NCBI GenBank assembly: GCA_023391635.1
Contig: JAEWAQ010000013.1
Coordinates: forward strand, 62,001-126,000
Length of the DNA stretch: 64,000 bases
Source of the DNA: Bacillota bacterium
GTDB taxonomy: Bacteria; Bacillota; Bacilli; Paenibacillales; Paenibacillaceae
Reading direction: 5' to 3'
The stretch's first letter is position 1; each line of letters starts with the position of its first letter. Shown in pieces: positions 24,907 through 34,824 of this stretch. Below the pieces are notes generated by a model, which did not search any database, had not been told where the DNA came from, and saw nothing but the letters and a program-made list of their open reading frames with translations. A program made the position numbers and the translations under genes.

Positions 24907-26052
24907 TTATTTCAATGTTCCGATTTGTTCGTCCCATTGACTGTTCAATTCCGATCCCAGCGAGCCAATGCTGCCGATACGGAAGCTGTCGATTTTGAGA
25001 GACGATATCGTCTTGGTCAATTCGGGATCCAGATTGGCGAAATCGATCACCGGAATCGCGGCCATATTATCCAGTGCAATATTTTGTGCCTCCGGACTTA
25101 ACATGTAGTTGATGAATGCATAAGCGCCTTCAGGATTGCGGCCCGTGGATGGAATTGCGAGCGTTACCGTAGAACCTGTAAAGGCCGGGTTCAGCTGCGA
25201 TACTTTGATGGATTCCGGAATGGCTCCTTGTCTTACCTGAGAAATAATCATGTCTGCCCATGCAGGGATCATATCGACTTCCTTGTTGGCTAGAAGATCG
25301 ATCGTGCCCTGGTTTTTGTTCGGATAAACGACTTTCCCGCCAGATTTATACATATGAGGATGAAGCTCTTTCATCAAGTCGAATCCTGATTTCCACTGAT
25401 CCTTCCACTTGGCATCCACGGAAGTCATCGATTCTGCAGGCATGAAGTTGTAGACGGAAGTGAATACGAAGGAACCGCCCGCTCCGCCAGACCCAGGTGT
25501 ATTATAAGCGAACCGGCCCGGGTGGTCTTTAATCCATTGATAGAGCTCTTGCGTCGTTGTCGGCGGCGCAGCAACCACGTCTGAGTTATAAGCCAGAACA
25601 ACCGTTGTGCCGCGATAAGGAACGACCAGATCGTCTCTGAATGTCGCCGGAAACTTTAAATTTGCGATGTTCGGAATTTTGCTTTTGTCGAGCGGAACGA
25701 AGATGTCTTCGCCGCCGTCCGTTACATACTTCAACACTTCATCGCCGCCAAGCTCGATCAGGTCAAAGTCCGTTTTCTTCTGTCCGGCTTTTTTGGCTGC
25801 TATAATACGGTCCGACAAACTTTGGGCGCCTGTACCGGAAGTAATAAATTCAAGCTGAACTTGATAGCCTCCCGGATTTGACTTGTTGAAGTTTTCGATT
25901 TGCTTTTCAAACATCACCTTAACATTGTCAGAGCCGCCTGCCCACAATGTTATTTTCTTGCCATTTCCGCCGCTTGAATTGCCGCATGCAGCTATCGTCG
26001 TCGCAACGAATGCCAATACCGCAACGATCAAACCTATTTTCTTGAAATTCAT
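24907..26052 (-). CDS. Extracellular solute-binding lipoprotein of the ABC importer
   Basis: 381 residues from ATG 26050-26052 (AGGAGGC upstream). The signal peptide ends in lipobox TIAAC with Cys23 as the lipid anchor. The mature part has the two-lobe fold of the iron/spermidine/thiamine-type binding proteins (KITLWAGGSDNVKVMFEKQI, VVPYRGTTVVLAYNSDVV, GAYAFINYMLSPEAQNIAL). No ligand-diagnostic residues can be read by eye. Its context with a PHP phosphoesterase-like protein might suggest an organophosphate ligand, which is only inference. Confidence 0.88.
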   Translation of the reverse strand: MNFKKIGLIVAVLAFVATTIAACGNSSGGNGKKITLWAGGSDNVKVMFEKQIENFNKSNPGGYQVQLEFITSGTGAQSLSDRIIAAKKAGQKKTDFDLIELGGDEVLKYVTDGGEDIFVPLDKSKIPNIANLKFPATFRDDLVVPYRGTTVVLAYNSDVVAAPPTTTQELYQWIKDHPGRFAYNTPGSGGAGGSFVFTSVYNFMPAESMTSVDAKWKDQWKSGFDLMKELHPHMYKSGGKVVYPNKNQGTIDLLANKEVDMIPAWADMIISQVRQGAIPESIKVSQLNPAFTGSTVTLAIPSTGRNPEGAYAFINYMLSPEAQNIALDNMAAIPVIDFANLDPELTKTISSLKIDSFRIGSIGSLGSELNSQWDEQIGTLK

Positions 26053-26142
26053 GGACCTAAGCCTCCTAAGAATATGAGCTAAATAGAATTTTGCAGGTGA
26101 TGCGCTTATCATTTATGTCAATAGCTCGACGCTAATTGTTGG

Positions 26143-27114
26143 TCAATACACGTGATACTTGTCAAAGCTAAGGGAAACCCTATCATTCTGGCTGAATGTA
26201 TCGGAAATAAGCCGCGGCTGAAAGATCTTGATCATTTGATCGCCTGCTTGTACGACGATTTCCGCATAGTGGCCGAGTACCATGATCGTTCGAATGTACC
26301 CGCTCCATTTTCCGTCTCCGTCCGCTTTGGACAACGTGATCGCTTCCGGGCGCACGGCAAGGACTTTGCCATCCGGTTCATTAATAAAGTTCATATCTCC
26401 AATGAAGGAAGCCACGTACCGGGAAGCCGGTTTGTCGTAGATTTCGGTAGGCGTGCCAATCTGTTCGAATACGCCTTTGTTCATGACTACGATACGGTGA
26501 GATATGGCCATCGCCTCTTCTTGGTCATGGGTGACGAAGACGACCGTAATATTCAAATCCTCTTGTATTTTCTTGAGCTCCGCCCTCATCTGTGAACGGA
26601 TTTTGGCATCCAGCGCGGAGAACGGCTCGTCCAGCAGCAGCACGGATGGCTGCAGCAGCAACGCTCGCGCGATTGCAACCCGCTGTTGTTGACCGCCCGA
26701 CAGCTGCGCGGGATATTTCTTCTGGGCGCCGCTCATCTTGACCAATTCCAGCATTTCCTGCGTTCGCTTCTGGATCTCTTTCTTGGGTACTTTGCGAATG
26801 TGCAAGCCGAATGCCAAGTTATCGAAGATCGTCATATGCGACCATAGATTATAGCTTTGGAAAACCATAGCCGTGGGGCGCTTCTCCGGCGGCAGCCGGG
26901 AGACGGAACGTTCATCGATCAGAATATCTCCTTGATCCACATCAGAGAAACCGCCGATCGCGCGCAATATTGTCGTCTTTCCGCAACCGGAAGGTCCCAG
27001 CATAGTCAGAAACTCGCCTTCGTACACGGCCAGATTAACGTCTTTAACGCCGTCGCCATTTTTAAACTGCTTGCTCATATTTTTGATCTCAAGCTTGACT
27101 GCCCGCTCGCTCAT
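26143..27114 (-). CDS. ABC importer ATP-binding protein (PotA/FbpC type)
   Basis: 323 residues. Walker A GPSGCGKTT, Q-loop FQSYNLW, signature LSGGQQQR, Walker B VLLLDEPFSALD, switch histidine FVTHDQEE. The C-terminal about 80 residues form a TOBE-like regulatory domain (LAVRPEAITLS). It drives the neighbouring permeases. It sits between the binding-protein gene (downstream) and the first permease (upstream), 21 bases away, in one operon. Confidence 0.93.
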   Translation of the reverse strand: MSERAVKLEIKNMSKQFKNGDGVKDVNLAVYEGEFLTMLGPSGCGKTTILRAIGGFSDVDQGDILIDERSVSRLPPEKRPTAMVFQSYNLWSHMTIFDNLAFGLHIRKVPKKEIQKRTQEMLELVKMSGAQKKYPAQLSGGQQQRVAIARALLLQPSVLLLDEPFSALDAKIRSQMRAELKKIQEDLNITVVFVTHDQEEAMAISHRIVVMNKGVFEQIGTPTEIYDKPASRYVASFIGDMNFINEPDGKVLAVRPEAITLSKADGDGKWSGYIRTIMVLGHYAEIVVQAGDQMIKIFQPRLISDTFSQNDRVSLSFDKYHVY

Positions 27115-27135
27115 TGCAGCATCCTCCCCCGGAAC

Positions 27136-27975
27136 TTATTTCATCTTGAATCCATTGGCAATGGTATCTGGAGACAAATAGCGGCGCATGAGGAACAAGA
27201 CGATCACGGTTGGAATCATTAAGATGAAGGAAAATACCGGACCGGCAGTCGTAGCATATTGCATAATAATGCCGTACATCTCGACAGGCATCGTCTTAAA
27301 CTGCGGAAAACCGACGAGCAGCGTTCCTTGAGCCTCTTCCAGAGATCCGAGAAATGTAAATAGAGAAGCGACGATAATTCCGGGCAGCGCCAGCGGGAAC
27401 GTAACTTTAATGAATGTGCGGATCGGACCGGCGCCTGCGTCCCTGGCGGATTCCTCTTGCTGCCTGTGAATGCTGCGGAAAGCGTTAGCGGGAATCCACG
27501 TCATGAACATGATCGAATTCAGAATATGGATGATCACTACGCCCAGGAAAGTTCCGATGAGATGCAGCTTGTAAAATATAATGCCGATCGCGATATAAAG
27601 GCCCATCTTGGGGAAAGCATCGCTTAATAGAAACGATAAGAAGAACACTTTGCGGCCCGGAAAAGTAAACCGTGCAAGCGCATATGCAGCGGGAATGCAA
27701 ATGCACATGGAAATGATCGTAGTCACGATGGCGATCGTAAAGGACAATGCAATGGAGCTGACCAAACTGTTCTGACCCAGGACATAATCCCACCACTTGA
27801 AGCCCCACTGTTGAGGGAACAAAGCAGGCGCCTCGTACTTGTTGGCGAACGCCAGCATAAACAAATTGAACAAAGGCAAATAAAAGAACAGCAGGAATGC
27901 GGACAAGACGATGAATTCGATAAACTTCTTGCGCCCAACCGCAAAATAAAAACCTTTGGGCGAAAGCAATTTCAT
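27136..27975 (-). CDS. ABC importer permease (first membrane subunit)
   Basis: 279 residues, six predicted helices, with the EAA-type loop EESARDAGAGPIRTFIKVTF. Resembles PotC/FbpB-type inner membrane subunits. The ATG overlaps the stop of the upstream 135-residue gene (ATGA). With the second permease, ATPase and binding protein it completes an importer. Confidence 0.88.
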   Translation of the reverse strand: MKLLSPKGFYFAVGRKKFIEFIVLSAFLLFFYLPLFNLFMLAFANKYEAPALFPQQWGFKWWDYVLGQNSLVSSIALSFTIAIVTTIISMCICIPAAYALARFTFPGRKVFFLSFLLSDAFPKMGLYIAIGIIFYKLHLIGTFLGVVIIHILNSIMFMTWIPANAFRSIHRQQEESARDAGAGPIRTFIKVTFPLALPGIIVASLFTFLGSLEEAQGTLLVGFPQFKTMPVEMYGIIMQYATTAGPVFSFILMIPTVIVLFLMRRYLSPDTIANGFKMK

Positions 27976-28379
27976 GAGGATGCACCCGCTTCCGCAACCA
28001 ATCCCGGTTCGTTATAAATCGGGGCGTGATGAACGGCGACAACGTCCTTAAGCGGGAAGAACTCCGTCTCCGTAAGCTGCAGCAGAAGCGCGTAACGGAG
28101 CACGGCTGCCCTTATCTCATTTGTGATCGGCTCAGGCGACAATACAGCGGTAGCCTTCTGATAATAGCTTCCGGCGAGCTTCAAATTGCCTTCGGCGTGA
28201 TAGCTCTCGCCGATCCGATCGAGCAATTCCCCGTTTTCTCCCGACAGGGCCAATTGGAGCCGGTCGACTTCTCGTATCAACGGAAGCATCAGCTTGTCCA
28301 GCTTATATTCCCACGGCTCGGACGGAAGAAGGTTCCTTATCGTATCCCCGTAGCGACCATCGGCCTTCTCCACCAACAT
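27972..28379 (-). CDS. Small helical operon protein with TPR-like segment
   Basis: 135 residues, soluble and helix-rich; GELLDRIGESYHAEGNLKLA followed by GSYYQKATAVL resembles one TPR-like helical hairpin. No family is recognised. It lies between the LacI regulator and the first permease, coupled to the latter by ATGA overlap, so it belongs to the importer operon. AAAAGGGG upstream of the ATG. It could be an accessory or regulatory partner. Confidence 0.65.
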   Translation of the reverse strand: MLVEKADGRYGDTIRNLLPSEPWEYKLDKLMLPLIREVDRLQLALSGENGELLDRIGESYHAEGNLKLAGSYYQKATAVLSPEPITNEIRAAVLRYALLLQLTETEFFPLKDVVAVHHAPIYNEPGLVAEAGASS

Positions 28380-28408
28380 CTTTCCATCCCCTTTTCTTCA
28401 AGGAGCGA

Positions 28409-29422
28409 TCACTCCTCTCTTCGCGTCGATTGCCGAACGATCAGCTTGCACTCGTACTCCTTCAGCCGGGATAGCTCATCTTCTCCGCGTACGAGGCAGT
28501 CGAGCATCGCTACCGCGTCAGTCCCCATCCGCTGCGTATCCACCTGAACGGTCGTCAACGACGGCGAGCAAACCGCGGCATAGTCGGTGCCGTCGAAGCC
28601 CATTACCGCCACTTGCCCGGGAACGGCCACAGACCGCTCGGCTAGAACCCGCATCGCTCCCAGTGCCAGCATGTCGTTGGTCGCGAACACGGCGGTGCAG
28701 TCTTGACGCTTGAAAGCTTCCCAATGTGCGGCCATCAAACGCCGCCCTTGTTCAAAATTGGATTCAGGAGAATGAACGACGGTCAATCCTTCCAGACCGC
28801 CCCGCTCCCCGAACCAGACAAGGAAGCCTTCCAGACGCAAGTTGTGGCTCCGGTGTTCCTGAGGGCCCGCGAGAATCAATATTTTGCGATGACCCAGACC
28901 GCACAGATGGGCTGCCGCCTGCCTTCCGCCGGATTCATCGTCGCTGACCAGATGTATGACATCCGGATCGTCCGTCGAACCGTTGACCATCAAGTAGGGA
29001 ACATTGAATTTCTTAACGTAATCAATGACGTTTTTGCGCAGCCGGCTGATCAGAATGAGGCCGTCGACCCGCTTCTCCAGCATGAAATCGGTAGAACGCA
29101 GCGACATCTCTTGATCGGTCTCCAGGAATACGGAATAGCCGAGCGACTCTGCGGCAGGCAAGATGGCGTCGATCAGCTTGCCATACAACGGGTGGGATAC
29201 GATAGGCTGCCGTTCGCGAAACACGATGACGCCGATACTGTTCGTGCGCCGGGATACCATGGCCCTCGCCACGGCATTCGGTTTATATTGCATCTGTTCG
29301 ATTACCGCGAGTACGCGTTCACGCGTCTCCGGGCTGACGTACCCTCTGCCCGATATAATTCGGGATACGGTCGATCGCGACACGCCGGCGAGTTTGGCAA
29401 TTCCTTCGATGTTAAGACCCAT
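28409..29422 (-). CDS. LacI-family transcription regulator
   Basis: 337 residues from ATG 29420-29422; an ATG 12 codons upstream overlaps the preceding stop but the family's usual start is MGLNIEGIAKLAGVSRSTVS. Residues 1-55 form the LacI helix-turn-helix and hinge (ISGRGYVSPETRERVLAVIE), and 60-330 a periplasmic-binding-like sensor (GVIVFRERQP, PYLMVNGSTDDPDVIHLVSD). It sits inside the importer operon and probably represses it, responding to the imported or derived compound. A dyad upstream of the operon could be its operator. Confidence 0.9.
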   Translation of the reverse strand: MGLNIEGIAKLAGVSRSTVSRIISGRGYVSPETRERVLAVIEQMQYKPNAVARAMVSRRTNSIGVIVFRERQPIVSHPLYGKLIDAILPAAESLGYSVFLETDQEMSLRSTDFMLEKRVDGLILISRLRKNVIDYVKKFNVPYLMVNGSTDDPDVIHLVSDDESGGRQAAAHLCGLGHRKILILAGPQEHRSHNLRLEGFLVWFGERGGLEGLTVVHSPESNFEQGRRLMAAHWEAFKRQDCTAVFATNDMLALGAMRVLAERSVAVPGQVAVMGFDGTDYAAVCSPSLTTVQVDTQRMGTDAVAMLDCLVRGEDELSRLKEYECKLIVRQSTRREE

Positions 29423-29438
29423 CTTGGCCCCCGGCTCC

Positions 29439-30434
29439 TCAGTCCAAATAAATGACATTCGTAAAAGCGATCATCGTTCGCACGCCCCGGAATTCGCCCC
29501 ACAGTTCGGCTCGTATCCAACGCAAACCGCGATCCGCAACGGTGAATGAACAGGCGTCAACGGAACCGTTAAGCCCTGCCAGCATCCGCTCCGCTACCGT
29601 GCCCGTGCTGCTCGTCAAGATCAGCTTACACAGCCGGGTAGAAAGCTCCCATTTCCCCGCTCTTACCGTGGAATCGACCGCGACACGTATTTGAAGCTGC
29701 CCACCGCGAGCAGCCGGAATCGCATCGCCGATTCCGTAAAAGAAGCCGTCGCTCTCCGCATTCAACGTAACGAGCGGTCCGATCGTGACGGCGGCCCGGC
29801 CATGCTTGAGCGACCGGACAGCCTCCTGCGCGAAGGGAGCCGTCTCGTCTTCCAGGCCGAGATACGTGACGGATATCGGCTCGTCCGTCGCACTCTGCTC
29901 GTGCCAGTCCCGTCCGGAAGTCGCCGCAATCCGTACGCCCTCGTTCAGCCGATCCGTCCAGAAAGCAAACGCGCGCCTGTTGTCGGCTTTGATCGGGGCG
30001 AACGTGCCGGACCATACCTCGACATAATCGAGGTCCTGCCAATTTTTCACTTCAAACTCCCAGTAACACCCGGTGCAGATCGGGCTGCCCAGCCGGAACG
30101 GGTGGGCCATTCCAGCCGCCCCGCCAGCCTTTCGCACCTCGGCCGCGCCCGCGCTGACACCGCGAATATCCGCTTGCCGCCAATCCACGAACCGTTCCAG
30201 CCCGACTGTAACCATATGTCCATAAAACGTTGTCCACTCCATCCCGGGGATGACGGTAACTCCCGTCTCCCGTTCCGTCGCTTCCCGCTCGGCGAGACCG
30301 GACATCGTATTGTGATCGGTAAGCGCAATGCAATCGAATCCCAATTCGGACGCTCCCTTGGCCAATTCAAGCAAAGACTGCCTGCCGTCGCTATGATAGG
30401 AATGCGTATGAAGCTCGCAGGCGATCCACCTCAT
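29439..30434 (-). CDS. PHP-domain metal-dependent hydrolase (CehA/McbA-like)
   Basis: 331 residues from ATG 30432-30434 behind GAGGAGGGG. Polymerase-and-histidinol-phosphatase motifs are visible: HTHSYHSDG (His9, His11 and Asp), LTDHNT, GMEWTT, AHP near the middle and GRDWH. These bind two or three metal ions and hydrolyse phosphoesters or esters. C-terminal about 90 residues are a beta-rich extension. ATGA overlap with the upstream gene. It likely processes the imported compound, perhaps a phosphodiester, but the substrate is unknown. Confidence 0.85.
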   Translation of the reverse strand: MRWIACELHTHSYHSDGRQSLLELAKGASELGFDCIALTDHNTMSGLAEREATERETGVTVIPGMEWTTFYGHMVTVGLERFVDWRQADIRGVSAGAAEVRKAGGAAGMAHPFRLGSPICTGCYWEFEVKNWQDLDYVEVWSGTFAPIKADNRRAFAFWTDRLNEGVRIAATSGRDWHEQSATDEPISVTYLGLEDETAPFAQEAVRSLKHGRAAVTIGPLVTLNAESDGFFYGIGDAIPAARGGQLQIRVAVDSTVRAGKWELSTRLCKLILTSSTGTVAERMLAGLNGSVDACSFTVADRGLRWIRAELWGEFRGVRTMIAFTNVIYLD

Positions 30435-30907
30435 CGGAACCCCTCCTCTGCCTCTACCCCTGCGGCCCACACTTTCAAACGATAGGTGCATCGTTCCGTT
30501 ACGATGGCATGGAGGCTCAACGTGACGGTCCATGTTCCTTCGGAAATTGTCCCTATCGTTAAGCCGGGAGACGCTTCCCGTTCGGAAAGATAAAGCTCCT
30601 GCTCCTGATCGTGACGATGGCACGCTCCTCTGTATCCGCGGCTGTCGTCTATCGACACCGTGATCAAATTGCGGAGGGGAAGAAAATGTTCCGCTCGCTC
30701 AAGCGTCAGCTTCTGCCGTTCCGGCTCGACGTAACGTTCGATGCTCCGCTTGATCAACTCCGTCGCCAGCTTTCTTTCCTCCAGTATTTTGGGCGAGTAC
30801 TCGAATCTGACCCAAAGACCGGCACACGGACGATCAAGCTTGAAGTCGTAACGGAGATGAGATCGGGCATCGGCGGGCGTCACTTCATTTTCGATGTCAA
30901 GCAGCAT
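30431..30907 (-). CDS. Beta-rich 158-residue protein, first gene of the importer operon
   Basis: Starts at ATG 30905-30907 with AGGAGGC upstream; a frame 14 codons longer has no site. The predicted fold is all-beta with a central helix (ILEERKLATELIKRSIERYV). The segment FEYSPKILEE and the ending TVTLSLHAIVTERCTYRLKV recall the small proteins found next to PHP hydrolases in Paenibacillaceae. No known family can be named with confidence. It overlaps the PHP gene by ATGA and should act with it. Confidence 0.7.
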   Translation of the reverse strand: MLLDIENEVTPADARSHLRYDFKLDRPCAGLWVRFEYSPKILEERKLATELIKRSIERYVEPERQKLTLERAEHFLPLRNLITVSIDDSRGYRGACHRHDQEQELYLSEREASPGLTIGTISEGTWTVTLSLHAIVTERCTYRLKVWAAGVEAEEGFR

Positions 30908-30964
30908 GGGCCAAGCGCCTCCTTCACAAGCCTGTGGGAGCGATCCCACAATAATAAATATAAC

Positions 30965-30980
30965 GTGTGAGTGTTCGCAC
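30965..30980. promoter_or_regulatory. 16-base imperfect dyad, candidate LacI-type operator
   Basis: GTGTGAGTGTTCGCAC has the symmetrical form GTGnGAnnnnTCnCAC. It lies 58 bases upstream of the first operon gene beside an AT-rich stretch that may hold the -10. Typical operators of LacI-family repressors are palindromes of this length. Assignment to the LacI gene of this operon is inference. Confidence 0.35.
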
Positions 30981-31060
30981 CATTTCTTCGCAATGTTAAT
31001 GGTTTATTAAAAATTGCGTTTGGCAATTGCATCTACTTAAACATCTTTCATAAAACGCGA

Positions 31061-31092
31061 AGAGCCACGCATTCCGAGGAATGCGTGGCTCT
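31061..31092 (-). terminator. Terminator after the SLH surface protein
   Basis: AGAGCCACGCATTC and GAATGCGTGGCTCT form a 14-base perfect stem with a four-base loop, 37 bases beyond the stop codon of the surface-protein gene. Confidence 0.85.
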
Positions 31093-31128
31093 CCTGCTCA
31101 AACAAAGCTCCTTTTCATCTCATATATG

Positions 31129-34100
31129 CTAATTCACCGTAATGACCAATGGATCGCTTGCTTCCTTTTGAGCTTCTTTCGCTACCACTTTTATCGTCTG
31201 GCCTGCGACCAAATGAATTGAAGAAACATTGATCGAGAACGAACCGTCTGTCCTAACATAGCTAGTTGCAATTGCATTGCCATTATCATTGACTAACATA
31301 ATTATTGTCGATGTCTGGCCAACGACACTTGGACCATCGTAAGTCCCTTGTATATCTACGGTTTCACCGCTAATATTACCGGAAACAGTGGGCACATTAC
31401 TCTTTGGCGCTGATTGAATCGTGATGTATACCGGATCGCTAGGCAGCCTTCCTGCCTCATCGGCAATCACATATATGCGATCCCCGCCTCGCAAAACGAT
31501 AAACGCTAAACTGATCGTCCAGTTGCCTGAATTCCTGTCGGCATAGACACCCGTATAAATCTGTGTGCCGTCTTCATGATATGCTGTTACTAACGAGCTC
31601 GGCGCCGCATGACCTTCTAATCCACCTGTATAGCCGTAAGTCTGACCCGTAACAGATGGGGGACTGGACTTCTCAACTGGCATAATAGTCGTGAGCACAA
31701 GCGCATCGCTTATTATTTTACCTTCCGCATCGGCTCTGAGCAGCAGTGTTGCTCCAGGCGGCAACGGAGGAAATGATGGCATTGCAAAGCTAAACTCTCC
31801 TTTATCATTAGCTTGGATACTATGAATGAGCGTACCGTCTCCATAATAGAAGTAGACGGTTGCGTATGGCTCCGTAATACCGGGCAGAAGATAGTCCGCA
31901 TCCGTATATACTGGCGCTGTAACGGAAGGAACAGGCATTGCTTCAGTGGGATCGATAGTGGTAAACAGAAACGGCTGGCTTTCTTTCATCCCCGATGCCT
32001 TGGCTGTCAGTTGATATTGGGTTTCTGAACCTAGAACCAAATTGTGAGTATACGTTGTCCCGCCAGCGGCTGAGTAGAACTGTCTAATCACGTTTCCATT
32101 CATGTCTTTCAGATATAGCAGTACGTTCGGAAGCGGATAAGCAACTTGAATTGAAGTATAATCGCTGTAAATATCCCCGACCACTGCCGGCGTTTCTGTC
32201 GTAGGCCTTAATGCAATCGTAACTTGTGCAGATACGCTTACGATCTTCTCATAACCTTTGGCCGTAATCGACAATACTTCTCCGACAACTAGCGGCGAAG
32301 TCAATCTTAGGTTAAAGCTGCCCCCGCTGGACTCCGTGTTTGCTTTGCCTTCGCCGATTACCGCCCCGTTCGACCGTTTCACTACAATGATGGACTCTCC
32401 TTCGGCAGTGCCGGTGATGTAGGTATCGTCATCGTAGACAACTCCGGTTACACTTGGCGGCAATGTCTGCACGACAGGCGCGATCACAGAAACATATGTC
32501 GGTTTGCTAATTCTCTTTCCGTCTGCCTGTGCATACACCATAATTTGCTCGCCGACGGATAATTGTCCACTCTGAGACAAATAAACGTCTACCGTATTTC
32601 CAAGAGCATTATGAAAAGTGCCAATGACTGTTCCATCCAGCTTGGTAATCTTAATCTTGTTCGACCAATCCTCAACTTGGACACGAATAATCCTGGTATC
32701 GTCATAGACGTTATTCGTCACGACAGGCGACCTGGTTTGCGGCCTTTCCACAACCGGAACTTCAATTCTATCGCTTGTCCATCCTTTGTCAGCATATAAC
32801 GTAACATATAGAACATCATTTCCGTGCAAGATCAAATCAGGATTATAATCAAACAGATTAAAGCTGAAGAACGTATCAAACTTACTGTCAGGCGTGTGAA
32901 GCGCTGTTCCATCGCTCAACTCTACTTTGACCGAGTAATCCTCTTTCAGATAAAAAACACTGCCGCTCATATAACCGATGTCGGTATAAACCGGTCGATC
33001 CACAGAAGGCTCAGGTGCCTCTTCTTCAATCACTAAATCCGGCAACGTTAACGTCTGCCCTGCATCTACCGTGAATTCGTCCGTATAATACCTTGTCAAA
33101 CCTACATAAATATTTGCCGTATAAGTGCCTGGATCAACATTTGAGATATTAAAAGCGCCATTGCGATCAGTAACACCCGTAAAGCGCTTGGATGTCCCAT
33201 TCACTTCTTCCAAAACGATCGTTTGATTATAGATCGGGAGCTTGCGAGGATTATCATATTCTAAAAAATATAAAAATCCTTTTACAGTAGCGCTTGTGCC
33301 GCCTGTATCTCCTCCACCTCCAGGAATGCCGCCTCCGGGAGTGCCTCCACCTCCGCCAGGAGAGCCGCCGCCAGGGACGCCTCCACCAGGAAAGCCGCCC
33401 CCAGGGATTGATGAAGTGGAATTACCATTCGGAAGTACGGAATTTTCCGCTTCTTGCGACAGAATGACGGATTCGATTTTTCCTTCCCCGCTGACCGTTG
33501 TTTTGCTCTGCAAATCAAGTTTCTCGACTTTCACATCTTTATCCAAGACGATGCCTGCAATTGTCAATTCGCCTCGAATGGATAGACTCTTTATTTTTCC
33601 AGAACGAATCTTTATTTCATTCAAATTCGTCATCACGTTAATCTTATTGAAAGTTCCTGAGAGCACGAGATCTCTCTGCTTTAACTTCTGTGTATTTGAC
33701 AGCACCGTAACATCGCCATAACCTTCTCCCGTTAAACCGTCTGCTTCTTCTAAGCTTGCACCCGACAATACTTGAGTATCCCCAATGACGGTTGTTCCTT
33801 CCGCGACGATACGCACCGGATTTTCTTGTCGGTTGACCAGCAGTTTTCCTATCTTGCTATTATTGAAATGAATACTGTCCATGCCGCCGCCTTCAACACG
33901 AGAAGTGCCATCTACTTGAATCTGGTCTAAATAAACATCTCCCTCGCCAACTTCCTTGCTTATAACAAGATCACCTAATATATGCATGTTCCGGAGCGTA
34001 ACGTCACGGGATTGAATGGTCACATTCGTTGCTACCGTCGTCTTGGCAGCTTCTCCATATTCACCGGGATTATTATACGTTATCGTAAATGCGGCCAATG

Positions 34101-34701
34101 CTTTCTTAATGGCCACCACCATTTCAGCGCGCGTCATTTGACGCGTCGGTTGAAACGTTCCATCCGCATACTGGTCCATGATCCCACTATGTACGATTTG
34201 ATTGATTGAATCGACGCTCCAGTCGGGAATCAGATTCGAATCTTTGAAAGAAATAGTCGACGCCGAAACAGCTTGACTCAATTTCAAAATTTTCGAAAGG
34301 ATTACAGCTGTTTCTTGACGGGTAATTTGTTGATTGGAACGAAAAGTATTGTCACTGAACCCATTGATAAAGCCCTGTGCAATCGCCTTTTGTACTTCCG
34401 GGTACACCCAATCCGTTTGTTTTACATCCTTGAATCCTATTGAACCTTTCTCTGAATACTTGAATGATCTGTTTACAAGCGCTACGAATTCCCCTCTTGA
34501 TACCACTGTATCGGGCCGAAAGGTATGATCAGGATAACCGGAGATGATGCCTTGTTCGACCCATTCCCGAATGTGCGCTTCAGCCCAGTGCCCTTGAATA
34601 TCGTTGAGTTGAACCGATTGACTGTGCACGAGCCCGTAAGGAATGAAAAGTACTGTCGCTATCAACATACAAATCAACTTTTTGCCCCAATGACTGCGCA
34701 T
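31129..34701 (-). CDS. SLH-anchored surface protein with Gly-Pro linker and Ig-like repeats
   Basis: 1190 residues from ATG 34699-34701 behind GGAGGTGGAGG (six further codons upstream are only TTG-led). Residues 1-29 signal peptide. About 30-210: three SLH domains (GHWAEAHIREWVEQGIISGY-type), which bind pyruvylated secondary cell-wall polymer. About 215-430: a parallel-beta segment with right-handed repeats (TSRVEGGGMDSIHFNNSKIG). About 445-485: a Gly/Pro-rich linker. About 490-560: carboxypeptidase-regulatory-like domain (DRNGAFNISNVDPGTYTANI). Remainder: six or seven immunoglobulin-like domains (SVTGVVYDDDTYITGTAEGE type). Probably an S-layer-associated adhesin or scaffold. Single transcription unit. 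Confidence 0.88.
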   Translation of the reverse strand: MRSHWGKKLICMLIATVLFIPYGLVHSQSVQLNDIQGHWAEAHIREWVEQGIISGYPDHTFRPDTVVSRGEFVALVNRSFKYSEKGSIGFKDVKQTDWVYPEVQKAIAQGFINGFSDNTFRSNQQITRQETAVILSKILKLSQAVSASTISFKDSNLIPDWSVDSINQIVHSGIMDQYADGTFQPTRQMTRAEMVVAIKKALAAFTITYNNPGEYGEAAKTTVATNVTIQSRDVTLRNMHILGDLVISKEVGEGDVYLDQIQVDGTSRVEGGGMDSIHFNNSKIGKLLVNRQENPVRIVAEGTTVIGDTQVLSGASLEEADGLTGEGYGDVTVLSNTQKLKQRDLVLSGTFNKINVMTNLNEIKIRSGKIKSLSIRGELTIAGIVLDKDVKVEKLDLQSKTTVSGEGKIESVILSQEAENSVLPNGNSTSSIPGGGFPGGGVPGGGSPGGGGGTPGGGIPGGGGDTGGTSATVKGFLYFLEYDNPRKLPIYNQTIVLEEVNGTSKRFTGVTDRNGAFNISNVDPGTYTANIYVGLTRYYTDEFTVDAGQTLTLPDLVIEEEAPEPSVDRPVYTDIGYMSGSVFYLKEDYSVKVELSDGTALHTPDSKFDTFFSFNLFDYNPDLILHGNDVLYVTLYADKGWTSDRIEVPVVERPQTRSPVVTNNVYDDTRIIRVQVEDWSNKIKITKLDGTVIGTFHNALGNTVDVYLSQSGQLSVGEQIMVYAQADGKRISKPTYVSVIAPVVQTLPPSVTGVVYDDDTYITGTAEGESIIVVKRSNGAVIGEGKANTESSGGSFNLRLTSPLVVGEVLSITAKGYEKIVSVSAQVTIALRPTTETPAVVGDIYSDYTSIQVAYPLPNVLLYLKDMNGNVIRQFYSAAGGTTYTHNLVLGSETQYQLTAKASGMKESQPFLFTTIDPTEAMPVPSVTAPVYTDADYLLPGITEPYATVYFYYGDGTLIHSIQANDKGEFSFAMPSFPPLPPGATLLLRADAEGKIISDALVLTTIMPVEKSSPPSVTGQTYGYTGGLEGHAAPSSLVTAYHEDGTQIYTGVYADRNSGNWTISLAFIVLRGGDRIYVIADEAGRLPSDPVYITIQSAPKSNVPTVSGNISGETVDIQGTYDGPSVVGQTSTIIMLVNDNGNAIATSYVRTDGSFSINVSSIHLVAGQTIKVVAKEAQKEASDPLVITVN

Positions 34702-34824
34702 GAAACCCTCCACCTCCAAAGATAATTTTCTCGACAGGATGATGACCCGAGAACTATGCTCATTTTCACTATCAGAATGATTAGCTTACAACCTTCCCAA
34801 ACTATAATAACAAAAATACCCATA

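Noticed and set aside
29691..30485. Long plus-strand frame antisense to the PHP gene
   Set aside because: Low-complexity, basic composition and no ribosome site; the PHP motifs on the minus strand explain the region.
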